Source: Halobacillus karajensis (lineage in GTDB: Bacteria > Bacillota > Bacilli > Bacillales > Halobacillaceae). From it: a stretch of DNA of 64,000 nt. The translations under genes were made by a program, and so were the position numbers. The DNA lies in assembly GCF_900108515.1 (NCBI RefSeq), contig NZ_FNWW01000004.1, positions 124,001 through 188,000 on the forward strand. The letters are read 5' to 3'. Positions 25,585-34,278 of the stretch are shown piece after piece (within the stretch, counting starts at the first letter, position 1; the number at the start of each line of letters is the position of its first letter). Under the pieces are notes generated by a model that worked only from the letters and a program-made list of their open reading frames with translations, ran no database searches and was not told the DNA's origin.

Positions 25585-27225
25585 ATGTCCTTATTAGAAC
25601 AAACCGTTGGGGAGTTGTTAGAGAAGCAGGCTGCCACATATCCGGATCATGAAGCATTTGTTTATCCTGAGAAGGGACTTCGGAAGACCTATGCAGAATT
25701 TAATGAAATGACAGATGAAGTTGCCAAAGGACTAATGGCTCTAGGTATAGAAAAAGGGGAACATGTAGCCATTTGGTCAGATAATAAACCGGAATGGCTA
25801 CAGACACAATTTGCTTCCGGGAAGATGGGAGGCGTTCTGGTTACTGTTAATACCAATTACCGGGCTCAGGAGCTTGAATATCTATTGAAGCAATCCGATG
25901 CGACTACGCTCATTTTAGCAGAAGAATTTAAAGGAACATCTTACATTGATATCCTTAAGGAAATTTGCCCTGAACTTGAAACATCGGAAAAAGGGAATTT
26001 ACAAAGTGAACGTCTTCCATTTTTGAAAAATGTAGTGGTCCTTAGTGATAAATCTTATCGTGGTTGCTACACATGGCAGGATGTGCTGGATATGGGTTTA
26101 ACCATAAATGATGAAGAATTATCTCAAAGGAAAGATTCGCTTCATCACCGGGATGTTATTAATATGCAGTACACGTCTGGAACCACTGGTTTTCCAAAAG
26201 GAGTCATGTTAAGTCATTACAATATTGTGAATAACGGTAACCAAGTAGCCGATTGTATGCGGCTAACAGAAGAAGACCGCCTTTGTATTCCGGTACCTTT
26301 CTTCCATTGTTTTGGCTGCGTGCTTGGGACCATGGCTGCCGTGTCAAAAGCATCGACCATGGTGATCCTTGAGCAGTTCGATCCAAAGAAAGTCCTCCAA
26401 GCTGTGAAGGAAGAGAGTTGTACAGCTCTGCACGGTGTTCCAACAATGTTTATTGCAGAATTAAATCATCCAGAATACGAGCAGCTGAAGCCGACCACTC
26501 TTCGAACAGGGATTATGGCTGGATCTACATGTCCTATGGAAGTCATGAAAAGCGTGATAGAGGATATGGGAGCAGAGGAAATTACAATTGCTTACGGACA
26601 AACGGAATCCTCTCCTGTTATCACCCAGACGAAAGCAGACGATCCTATCCATTTAAGGGTCAGCAGTGTCGGGCAAGCCCATCCGAATGTCGAAGTAAAA
26701 ATTATAGAGCCAGCCACAGGGGATGAAGTGGAGACCGGAATTCCGGGTGAACTTTGTACGCGTGGTTATCTCGTCATGGAAGGATATTACAAGAATGAAG
26801 AAGCGACAAGTGCTGCTATAGATCCTGATGGATGGCTTCATACAGGTGATATCGCGGTAAAGGATGAGAACGGCTATATAGAAATCACCGGAAGGATTAA
26901 AGATATGATTATACGTGGAGGAGAAAACGTATACCCTCGTGAAATAGAAGAATTTTTGTACCAGCATCCAGATGTTCTTGATGTTCAGGTCGTAGGGGTA
27001 CCTGACGAGAAATATGGGGAAGAAATCATGGCATGGATTATTCCTAAAGAAGGAAAAGAGTTAAATGAAAGCGATATTAAAGAGTTTAGTGATGGAAAGA
27101 TATCGAAACATAAGATTCCACGTTACATCACTTTCACTGATGAATATCCAATGACAGCAAGCGGTAAAATACAGAAATTCCGCCTGCGTGAAAATGCGCT
27201 GGAAATGATGAATTTAAAATCTTAA
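25585..27225 (+). CDS. yngI: AMP-binding acyl-CoA synthetase YngI
   Basis: This 546-residue ANL-superfamily acyl-CoA ligase corresponds to YngI. It activates a carboxylic acid with ATP and CoA; in this context isovalerate, acetoacetate or a medium-chain acid is likely. The P-loop motif YTSGTTGFPKGVMLSHYN is near residue 196, the adenine motif AYGQTESSPV near 337, and GWLHTGDIAVKDENGYIEITG near 415. The C-terminal catalytic Lys lies in TASGKIQKFRLRE near residue 527. The ribosome site AAAGGAGG precedes the ATG, 21 bases after yngJ. Confidence 0.93.
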   Translation: MSLLEQTVGELLEKQAATYPDHEAFVYPEKGLRKTYAEFNEMTDEVAKGLMALGIEKGEHVAIWSDNKPEWLQTQFASGKMGGVLVTVNTNYRAQELEYLLKQSDATTLILAEEFKGTSYIDILKEICPELETSEKGNLQSERLPFLKNVVVLSDKSYRGCYTWQDVLDMGLTINDEELSQRKDSLHHRDVINMQYTSGTTGFPKGVMLSHYNIVNNGNQVADCMRLTEEDRLCIPVPFFHCFGCVLGTMAAVSKASTMVILEQFDPKKVLQAVKEESCTALHGVPTMFIAELNHPEYEQLKPTTLRTGIMAGSTCPMEVMKSVIEDMGAEEITIAYGQTESSPVITQTKADDPIHLRVSSVGQAHPNVEVKIIEPATGDEVETGIPGELCTRGYLVMEGYYKNEEATSAAIDPDGWLHTGDIAVKDENGYIEITGRIKDMIIRGGENVYPREIEEFLYQHPDVLDVQVVGVPDEKYGEEIMAWIIPKEGKELNESDIKEFSDGKISKHKIPRYITFTDEYPMTASGKIQKFRLRENALEMMNLKS

Positions 27226-27242
27226 CAAAGAGGTGAGTATGG

Positions 27243-28598
27243 GTGTTTAATAAGGTGTTGATTGCAAACAGAGGGGAAATCGCTGCTAGAATTATTCGGA
27301 CGTGTAAACGGATGAACATAAAAACCGTTGCTGTTTATTCGGAAGCCGACAAGGAGTCACCCTATGTATCTATGGCGGATGAAAGTTTTTTAATTGGCAA
27401 ACCAAAGGTTAATGAATCGTATTTGAATATTGAAAAGATATTGCAGGCTGCTAAGGAGTCAGGAGCCGAAGCGATTCATCCAGGATATGGCCTTTTGAGT
27501 GAGAATGCCGATTTTGCAAGAAGGACCGAAACTGAAGGCATTACTTTTATCGGTCCGGGTGCGGATATCATTGCTAAAATGGGAGACAAAATTGCTGCAA
27601 GGGCGGAGATGAAAAAAGCCGGCGTCCCAATTATACCTGGGACGGAAAGCGCCGTAGATTCTCCAGAAAGCGCAAAAGAAAGAGCTGCTGAGTTTGGCTA
27701 TCCTGTTATGCTAAAAGCGGCAGCAGGCGGTGGTGGTATCGGCATGCAGGCCGTTTATACGGATGAAGAGCTTGAAAAAGCTTTTGAAGGGAATTCCAAG
27801 CGTGCTCAGGCATTTTTCGGCGACGGACAAATGTTTATTGAAAAGTTAATCGAGGATCCCCGTCATATTGAAATTCAGGTGCTCGCAGACAAATATGGGA
27901 ATGCTGTTCATTTATTCGAAAGAGAATGCTCGATTCAGAGACGTCACCAAAAGGTTGTGGAAGAAGCCCCTTCACCTGTTCTATCAGAGGTAACACGTGA
28001 AAAAATGGGCCTTAGTGCACTTAAAGCTGTAGAATCTCTGGGGTATGCCAATGCTGGGACCATTGAGTTTCTAGTTGATGACCATGAGAATTTTTATTTT
28101 CTCGAGATGAATACCCGTCTTCAAGTTGAACACCCAGTGACAGAACAAATTACCGGGATTGATCTCGTCGAGCAGCAATTGCGTGTGGCGTCAGGCGAAA
28201 GACTTTCTCTAAGTCAAAACGACCTCATCATCGATGGACATGCCATAGAAGTAAGGATCTATGCAGAAGATCCACGTACTTTCTTCCCCTCACCAGGAAA
28301 GTTGACGAATATGGAGCTTCCGGAAGGGCCGGGTGTCAGACATGAATTAGCCGTTAACGGAGAATCGCAGGTCACACCTTTTTATGATCCTATGATTGCT
28401 AAACTTGTCATCCATGGGGAAAATCGAACAGATGCCATCGAGCGATTAACTACTGCCCTTCAAGAGTACAAAATAGAAGGAATTAAATGTAACCTGACAA
28501 TGTTAGAACAAGTGGTATCACACGAAAAATTCAAGCAGGGCGAAACGAAAACATCATTTATCGAAAATTATTATCTACCAACATTGACAAAACAATAA
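27243..28598 (+). CDS. yngHA: Biotin carboxylase subunit, methylcrotonyl-CoA carboxylase type
   Basis: This 451-residue biotin carboxylase subunit corresponds to YngHA (LiuD-like). It carboxylates biotin on the small carrier protein encoded next. The ATP-grasp motifs are present: glycine-rich KAAAGGGGIGMQAV near residue 158, EKLIEDPRHIEIQVL near 200, HQKVVEEAPSP near 236 and EMNTRLQVEHPVTE near 288. A biotin carboxylase C-terminal domain ends the protein. Translation starts at GTG 27243, after GAGGTGAG. Together with yngHB and yngE it would make a three-part methylcrotonyl-CoA carboxylase. Confidence 0.94.
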   Translation: MFNKVLIANRGEIAARIIRTCKRMNIKTVAVYSEADKESPYVSMADESFLIGKPKVNESYLNIEKILQAAKESGAEAIHPGYGLLSENADFARRTETEGITFIGPGADIIAKMGDKIAARAEMKKAGVPIIPGTESAVDSPESAKERAAEFGYPVMLKAAAGGGGIGMQAVYTDEELEKAFEGNSKRAQAFFGDGQMFIEKLIEDPRHIEIQVLADKYGNAVHLFERECSIQRRHQKVVEEAPSPVLSEVTREKMGLSALKAVESLGYANAGTIEFLVDDHENFYFLEMNTRLQVEHPVTEQITGIDLVEQQLRVASGERLSLSQNDLIIDGHAIEVRIYAEDPRTFFPSPGKLTNMELPEGPGVRHELAVNGESQVTPFYDPMIAKLVIHGENRTDAIERLTTALQEYKIEGIKCNLTMLEQVVSHEKFKQGETKTSFIENYYLPTLTKQ

Positions 28599-28610
28599 GG
28601 AGGAACAATT

Positions 28611-28823
28611 ATGACAGAAATCAAAGCATCTATGGCAGGAAGCGTGTGGAAATTAGTGGCAAGTAAAGGAGAGCAGGTGAATGATGGTCAGGATATCGCC
28701 ATCTTAGAATCTATGAAAATGGAAATTCCGATACCAGCCGAAACGTCTGGGACCGTTAAAGAATTGAAAGTAAGTGAAGGAGACTTCGTGAACGAGGGCG
28801 ATGTCATCGCGATTATTGAATAA
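28611..28823 (+). CDS. yngHB: Biotin carrier protein YngHB
   Basis: This 70-residue protein is a stand-alone biotinyl/lipoyl attachment domain. The biotin-accepting Lys is K36 in LESMKMEIPIPA, with the flanking MKM motif intact. It carries CO2 between the biotin carboxylase (yngHA) and the carboxyltransferase (yngE). In most other bacteria this domain is fused to the carboxylase; a separate gene is the B. subtilis arrangement. The ribosome site AAGGAGG precedes the ATG. The following yngG ribosome site overlaps its stop codon region. Confidence 0.95.
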   Translation: MTEIKASMAGSVWKLVASKGEQVNDGQDIAILESMKMEIPIPAETSGTVKELKVSEGDFVNEGDVIAIIE

Positions 28824-28839
28824 GCAGGAGGTTCTCAAA

Positions 28840-29745
28840 TTGCAATGGCCTGAAAAAGTAACCATTAAAGAAGTGGGTCCCCGGGATGGATTGCAAAATG
28901 AATCGGGAGAAGTACCTTTAGAAGACAAAGTGTCCTGGATCGACCTTCTTTCTGAAGCGGGCTTCTCCTATATAGAATTCAGTTCTTTCGTTCATCCAAA
29001 ATGGATTCCCCAACTCAAGGATTCTAGAGCAGTGGCCGAAAGGATTAAACGAAAAAGAGGCGTCACGTATGCAGCCCTGGTTCCAAACCGGAGAGGACTT
29101 GAAGCGGCTGTAGATACCCAAGTAGATGAAGTATCCGTTTTCATGTCTGCAAGTGAAACACATAATAAAAAGAATATTAATAAATCTATCGAAGATACAT
29201 TTCCTGTACTGGAAGAAGTAGTAAGAGAAGCAAAATTGGAAGGGAAAAGTGTCAGAGGTTATCTCTCTACGGTGTTTGGATGTCCTTACGAAGGTAATAT
29301 TTCAACAGAGAATGTCGCAAGGATCAGCGAACGACTTTTTGAGATGGGCATTAATGAGCTTTCCCTTGGTGATACGATTGGTGTAGCGAATCCGGAACAA
29401 GTCGACAGAGCACTCAATAAGTGGAAGCAATGGCTTCCTTTCGATCACCTGGCTATGCATTTCCACAATACACGAGGGATGGCTTTAGCCAATGTCCTTG
29501 TATCATTGCAGCATAACATCACAACGTATGATTCGGCAGTTGGAGGTCTTGGTGGTTGTCCGTATGCAAAGGGGGCATCAGGAAACCTTGCAACTGATGA
29601 TCTCGTTCATATGCTCCATCAAATGGGCATCGAAACAGGTATTGATGAACGAAAACTTGAGGAGGCCGCACTTTATATTCAACAGGTGCTAAATAAACCT
29701 CTTCCGAGTCACCAGATGCAAGTGATAAATAAAGAAAGGGTGTAA
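28840..29745 (+). CDS. yngG: Hydroxymethylglutaryl-CoA lyase
   Basis: HMG-CoA lyase cleaves 3-hydroxy-3-methylglutaryl-CoA to acetyl-CoA and acetoacetate, the last step of leucine degradation. The TIM-barrel protein is about 301 residues. It starts with KVTIKEVGPRDGLQNES, has the metal-binding HFHNTRGMALAN near residue 207 and the signature GGLGGCPYAKGASGN near 235. The longer ORF begins inside yngHB at 28801, but AGGAGG at 28827-28832 lies eight bases before a TTG at 28840, which was chosen. It is fourth from last in the operon. Confidence 0.94.
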   Translation: MQWPEKVTIKEVGPRDGLQNESGEVPLEDKVSWIDLLSEAGFSYIEFSSFVHPKWIPQLKDSRAVAERIKRKRGVTYAALVPNRRGLEAAVDTQVDEVSVFMSASETHNKKNINKSIEDTFPVLEEVVREAKLEGKSVRGYLSTVFGCPYEGNISTENVARISERLFEMGINELSLGDTIGVANPEQVDRALNKWKQWLPFDHLAMHFHNTRGMALANVLVSLQHNITTYDSAVGGLGGCPYAKGASGNLATDDLVHMLHQMGIETGIDERKLEEAALYIQQVLNKPLPSHQMQVINKERV

Positions 29746-29748
29746 GAA

Positions 29749-30531
29749 ATGAAGGATCTCGTTACCTTAGAGGAGCTGTCTCCACATGTTTTCTTACTTC
29801 AGTTGAATCGGGAGAAGGCTGCTAACTCTCTTTCCCACCTTTTGTTGGATCAGTTACAGATGAGAGTGAAAGAAATTAACCAGCGTAGTGAGATTCGAGT
29901 AGTCCTCGTGACAGGTGCAGGAACGAAGGCTTTTTGTGCAGGTGCAGATCTGAAAGAACGGGCAGGGATGAGCGATCATGAAGTTATACAAACCGTTAAA
30001 AAAATCGGAGAAACAATCAACATGGTTGAACAAATTTCCGTCCCTACGATTGCTGTGATCAATGGGGTAGCATTTGGAGGCGGGCTTGAACTCGCCCTCG
30101 CTTGTGATTTGCGTATGATGAGTACATCAACAAAAGTTGGTTTGACAGAAACTTCGCTTGCGATCATTCCGGGCGCAGGAGGAACACAACGTCTTTCAAG
30201 GTTGATAGGAATCGGGCATGCAAAATCAATGATTTATACAGCCCGACCTATCGAAGCCAAACGTGCCCACTCCCTAGGGCTGGCGGAGTATATCCATGAG
30301 CCCCAATTTCTTATGGAAGAAGCGAAGGATTTAGCGGCTTGTATGGCACGCAACGGTCCTGTAGCAATGAAACAAGCGAAGAAAGCTATCAATCTTGGTT
30401 TTGATGAAACCCTTGAATCAGGTCTTGAAATTGAGCGGTCTTGCTATGAAAAGACCATTCCAACAACAGACCGAATCGAAGGACTTCAAGCCTTTAAGGA
30501 AAAACGTAAGCCTGAGTATAAAGGAGAATAA
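29749..30531 (+). CDS. yngF: Enoyl-CoA hydratase, probable methylglutaconyl-CoA hydratase
   Basis: This 260-residue crotonase-family protein corresponds to YngF (LiuC-like). It probably hydrates 3-methylglutaconyl-CoA to HMG-CoA. The oxyanion-hole segments AFCAGADLKER (about 63) and GVAFGGGLELALACDLRM (about 105) are intact. The catalytic Glu region LTETSLAIIPGAGGTQRL lies near residue 132. It starts three bases after the yngG stop. Substrate is inferred from operon context; crotonase sequences alone do not settle it. Confidence 0.93.
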   Translation: MKDLVTLEELSPHVFLLQLNREKAANSLSHLLLDQLQMRVKEINQRSEIRVVLVTGAGTKAFCAGADLKERAGMSDHEVIQTVKKIGETINMVEQISVPTIAVINGVAFGGGLELALACDLRMMSTSTKVGLTETSLAIIPGAGGTQRLSRLIGIGHAKSMIYTARPIEAKRAHSLGLAEYIHEPQFLMEEAKDLAACMARNGPVAMKQAKKAINLGFDETLESGLEIERSCYEKTIPTTDRIEGLQAFKEKRKPEYKGE

Positions 30532-30535
30532 AAAG

Positions 30536-32077
30536 GTGGAAAAAATAATGCCTACAAATGAGACGTTAGAAGAAAAAGCTAAAAAAATCGCTTCAGGTGG
30601 TGCTGAAAAATACCACCAAAAGAACGCGGAAAAAGGGAAAATGTTTGTTCGTGAACGTTTACAGCTCCTATTTGATAAAGGTATGGACATTGAAGATGCT
30701 TTTTTTGCTAACTGTCAAGAAGGAACTCTCCCAGCAGATGGGGTGGTCACAGGTATTGGGAAGATTAATGGTGAAAAAGTCTGTGTCATGGCCAACGATT
30801 CCACAGTTAAAGCTGGCTCTTGGGGAGCTCGCACTGTAGAAAAAATCATCCGTATTCAGGAAACGGCCCTGAAGTTGAACCTACCTATGCTTTACCTTGT
30901 CGATTCCGCCGGTGCCAGGATAACCGATCAGGTAGAGATGTTCCCCAACCGCCGAGGAGCAGGTCGTATCTTTCACAACCAAATTAAACTGTCCGGCCGT
31001 GTCCCACAAGTTTGCTTGTTATTTGGGCCTTCAGCAGCAGGCGGAGCTTACATACCTGCCTTTTGTGATATTGTTGTCATGGTTGATGGCAATGCATCCA
31101 TGTATTTAGGTTCGCCAAGGATGGCGGAGAAAGTAATCGGCGAAAAGGTTTCCCTGGAGGAAATGGGGGGAGCTAACATGCATTGTTCAGTTTCCGGCTG
31201 TGGAGATGTATTAGCTAAGGATGAAAGTGATGCGATTGCCTATTCCAGGAAATACTTAAGTTATTTCCCGCAATCGTATAGAGAATACCCCGAAAAAGCG
31301 GAAGCAAGAGAACCTGCTCCATTTGAAAAAAGTATGGAAGAATTGGTTCCCAAAAATCAAAATGCACCCTTTGACATGTACCAACTGATCGACCGATTGA
31401 TCGATGATGATTCTTTCTGCGAAATTAAGAAAAAGTTCGCCCCTGAATTAATCACCGGGTTGTCCAGAATTAATGGACGTTCTGTTGGAATAATCGCCAA
31501 TCAGCCTAGGGCAAAAGGAGGGGTTTTGTTCCCTGATTCTGCTGATAAGGCGGCGAAATTCATACAGCTCTGTGATGCTTTCAATATACCTTTGCTTTTC
31601 TTAGCAGATATTCCAGGTTTTATGATTGGAACTAAGGTTGAACGAGCAGGGATTATACGTCATGGAGCAAAGATGCTTTCTGCAATGAGTGAAGCCACCG
31701 TGCCGAAAATTTCAGTTATTGTAAGAAAAGCTTATGGGGCAGGGTTATATGCCATGGCAGGTCCCGCTTTTGAACCTGATGCATGTCTGGCCTTACCGAC
31801 AGCGCAAATTGCTGTTATGGGCCCTGAAGCAGCTGTTAATGCTGTATATGCCAATAAGATCGCAGCTTTACCTGAAGAAGAACGTCCTGCTTTTATTAAA
31901 GAAAAACAAGAGGAGTACAAAGAGAACATTGATATCTACCGTCTGGCTTCAGAGATGGTAATCGATGATATTGTTCAACCGAACAACCTTCGCGAAGAGC
32001 TGTCTGCTCGTTATGATGCATATGAGACAAAAAATGTTCTGTTTACTGAAAGAAAACACGGAGTTTATCCAGTATAA
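30536..32077 (+). CDS. yngE: Carboxyltransferase subunit, methylcrotonyl-CoA carboxylase type
   Basis: This acyl-CoA carboxyltransferase of about 513 residues corresponds to YngE (LiuB-like) and transfers CO2 from biotin to methylcrotonyl-CoA. Two crotonase-like halves are present: N-terminal with GARITDQVEMFPNRRGAGRI near residue 124 and GPSAAGGAYIPAFCD near 163, C-terminal with RAKGGVLFPDSADKAAKF and IPGFMIGTKVERAG (about 325-365). A GTG at 30536 lies nine bases after AAGGAG and gives a typical length; an ATG at 30548 is the alternative. The longer upstream extension overlaps yngF and is not real. Confidence 0.93.
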   Translation: MEKIMPTNETLEEKAKKIASGGAEKYHQKNAEKGKMFVRERLQLLFDKGMDIEDAFFANCQEGTLPADGVVTGIGKINGEKVCVMANDSTVKAGSWGARTVEKIIRIQETALKLNLPMLYLVDSAGARITDQVEMFPNRRGAGRIFHNQIKLSGRVPQVCLLFGPSAAGGAYIPAFCDIVVMVDGNASMYLGSPRMAEKVIGEKVSLEEMGGANMHCSVSGCGDVLAKDESDAIAYSRKYLSYFPQSYREYPEKAEAREPAPFEKSMEELVPKNQNAPFDMYQLIDRLIDDDSFCEIKKKFAPELITGLSRINGRSVGIIANQPRAKGGVLFPDSADKAAKFIQLCDAFNIPLLFLADIPGFMIGTKVERAGIIRHGAKMLSAMSEATVPKISVIVRKAYGAGLYAMAGPAFEPDACLALPTAQIAVMGPEAAVNAVYANKIAALPEEERPAFIKEKQEEYKENIDIYRLASEMVIDDIVQPNNLREELSARYDAYETKNVLFTERKHGVYPV

Positions 32078-32119
32078 AAAAGAATTCCTGGATCGTATGT
32101 GGTCCAGGAATTCTTTTTT
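32077..32119. terminator. Bidirectional terminator after the leucine operon
   Basis: AAAAAAGAATTCCTGGA pairs perfectly with TCCAGGAATTCTTTTTT around a ten-base loop. It serves yngE and the convergent synthetase gene. Confidence 0.92.
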
Positions 32120-32121
32120 AT

Positions 32122-34083
32122 TTATGCTTTAAACGATGGATTTTGACCGATGCTCTTGATTTGGTTTACACTCTCTGGGTTTTCCAGGGCACTCAAATCC
32201 CCGGAAGGCCTATTAAGATAAGCCGATTTGATCGCACGTCTCATCACTTTGGCATTACGTGTTTTCGGTAGATCATCGACAATGAACAGCTTCTTTGGAG
32301 CTAGTGCTTTCCCGAGCTTCTGGTCCAGATGCAAGAGAAGTTCTTCCAGAAGTTCATTCGTATTTTTCTTTTTATTGCTTAAAACGATAAAAGCAACCGG
32401 TTCTTCTCCTTTGACCTCGTGAGGGATTCCGATCACTCCTGACTCGATGACGTCCTTATGTTCAACTAGTACAGACTCCACTTCAGCAGGTCCGAGCCGC
32501 TTACCCGCAACATTCAATACATCATCCGACCGACCTGTAATCGTATAATAGCCTTCTTTATCTCTGATGACCCAGTCTCCATGGACCCAAGTATCCTTGA
32601 ATCGACTCCAATAGGTTTGCTCATAACGTTCATCGTCTTTAAAGAAGCTATTGGTCATCCCAACCCATGGTTGTTTGATGACAAGCTCCCCGACATGATC
32701 AAAAACCGGATTTCCTTGGTCATCAAAAACATCTACATCCATACCCGGAAGGGCGGCGTTGAAGGTAACAGGCTGAATAGGTTTAAGGAGTACATTACCT
32801 AGGATACCGCCTGATATTTCTGTTCCTCCAGAGTAGTTGAAAATCGGAACTTTTGAATCTCCCGCGTGCTTGAACAACCAATTCCAAGGCTCTGGGTTCC
32901 ATGGTTCGCCCGTAGAACCTATGAGTTTTAAGGAGTGGAGATCATGTTTCTTAATCCAATCTTCTCCATGCTTCATCATAGACCGGACTAATGTAGGAGA
33001 AATTCCTAAATGGGTCACCTGATATTTTTCAACAAGGTTCCATAATCGATCAGGCTCTGGATAATCAGGCGTACCTTCAAACATTACGATAGAGGCTCCA
33101 TTTACTAAGCCTCCATATACCAGAAAAGGACCCATCATCCACCCCATATCCGTATACCAAAACAGAGTATCTCTTTTTTGGACATCCATGCAGATACCGG
33201 CATCGAAAGCAGCCTTAATCGGAAATCCAGCATGAGTATGAACCGCCCCCTTTGGTTTTCCAGTGGTACCTGAAGTATAAATCAACATGTAAGGGTCATC
33301 CGCCTTTTTCACTTTCGTCTTGTAAACGGTTTCATTTTTTCGCAGATTGGACCATGCTACATCCCGGTATTTGTTCCAATCCACTTCTATACCAGCCCTT
33401 TCTACAACGAATACATGCTCTAATGAAGGAGACTGGTCTGCAGCTAAATCCGCTTCATCTTTCATAGAAATGGTTTTGCCTCTTCTGAAGAACCCATCAG
33501 CTGTGATGAGGGCTTTAGCACGGCTAGCCTGGATTCTCGTCGCCACGGCATCGGCTTTGTATCCAGAGAAAGCAGGGGAGAATATTGCTCCTATCTTTGA
33601 GATCGCGAGCATGGAAATCAATGTTTCAGGGATCATAGGCATATATAATGTAACGATATCCTCTGGAGTAATATTGTATTGTTCCAGCCCATAAGCGACA
33701 GCATCCACTTCTTTTTGTAGATCATGGAATGTGTAGCTTGCAGTATCCCCGTTATCTCCCTCCCATAATAGGGCGACCTCATTTTTCATCTCTTCATCTT
33801 GTGCCCAGCGATCAAGGGCAAGATGAGCAACGTTTAATTTACCACCCTCAAACCATTGAGGATACATAATTCCTCGGGATAAATTCAGTGTTTTTTGATA
33901 AGGAGTGTACCAATCGATGTCCATTTCCTTCACAGCCGCATCCCAAAACCAATCAATTTTTTTTACCGATTGTTCATAAAAATCCTCGTAACGATTGAAA
34001 CCAAGTTTATTCATCCATTGGTATAACCGTGTTGATTTTTTCATATCCTGTGTTGGGATCCATGCATTCTCATATGTACTCAT
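32122..34083 (-). CDS. AcsA-like AMP-forming acyl-CoA synthetase
   Basis: This 653-residue ANL-family ligase is close in size and layout to acetyl-CoA and acetoacetyl-CoA synthetases. An N-terminal ACAS-type extension (about 1-80) precedes the AMP-binding domain with YTSGTTGKPKGAVHTHAG near residue 270. It also has WYTDMGWMMGPF (about 310) and TITGRSDDVLNVAGKRLGPA near 512. The catalytic Lys sits in KTRNAKVMRRAIK near residue 613, where NAK replaces the common SGK. It faces the leucine operon, which yields acetoacetate and acetyl-CoA, so an acetate or acetoacetate substrate is attractive but unproven. The ribosome site AAGGAGG precedes the ATG. Confidence 0.88.
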   Translation of the reverse strand: MSTYENAWIPTQDMKKSTRLYQWMNKLGFNRYEDFYEQSVKKIDWFWDAAVKEMDIDWYTPYQKTLNLSRGIMYPQWFEGGKLNVAHLALDRWAQDEEMKNEVALLWEGDNGDTASYTFHDLQKEVDAVAYGLEQYNITPEDIVTLYMPMIPETLISMLAISKIGAIFSPAFSGYKADAVATRIQASRAKALITADGFFRRGKTISMKDEADLAADQSPSLEHVFVVERAGIEVDWNKYRDVAWSNLRKNETVYKTKVKKADDPYMLIYTSGTTGKPKGAVHTHAGFPIKAAFDAGICMDVQKRDTLFWYTDMGWMMGPFLVYGGLVNGASIVMFEGTPDYPEPDRLWNLVEKYQVTHLGISPTLVRSMMKHGEDWIKKHDLHSLKLIGSTGEPWNPEPWNWLFKHAGDSKVPIFNYSGGTEISGGILGNVLLKPIQPVTFNAALPGMDVDVFDDQGNPVFDHVGELVIKQPWVGMTNSFFKDDERYEQTYWSRFKDTWVHGDWVIRDKEGYYTITGRSDDVLNVAGKRLGPAEVESVLVEHKDVIESGVIGIPHEVKGEEPVAFIVLSNKKKNTNELLEELLLHLDQKLGKALAPKKLFIVDDLPKTRNAKVMRRAIKSAYLNRPSGDLSALENPESVNQIKSIGQNPSFKA

Positions 34084-34118
34084 GTTAAGTTCCTCCTTTT
34101 CAGAATGTTCTAATATTC

Positions 34119-34147
34119 ATTATACCTTAAAGAAGTGTTTGGTTGAA
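34119..34147 (-). promoter_or_regulatory. SigA promoter of the AcsA-like gene
   Basis: On the minus strand TTCAAC, 17 bases, TATAAT (perfect -10). A 16-base dyad, AATCTATGTATAGATT (34146-34161), lies just upstream of the -35 and could be an operator. Confidence 0.65.
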
Positions 34148-34197
34148 TCTATGTATAGATTTCACAAAGAATTATTTGTCGAACATTGCAAATTTGT

Positions 34198-34224
34198 TGA
34201 AACTTTAATATGGTTGAATTCGTT
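34198..34224 (+). promoter_or_regulatory. SigW-like ECF promoter of floT
   Basis: TGAAAC and CGTT are separated by 17 bases, close to the SigW consensus TGAAAC-N16/17-CGTA. B. subtilis yuaFGI (with floT) is a known SigW target, which supports this reading. Confidence 0.65.
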
Positions 34225-34278
34225 ATGCTATATATCCCCTTTTATTACATATTAGGGAAATCGTAAAGGAGTGGTATT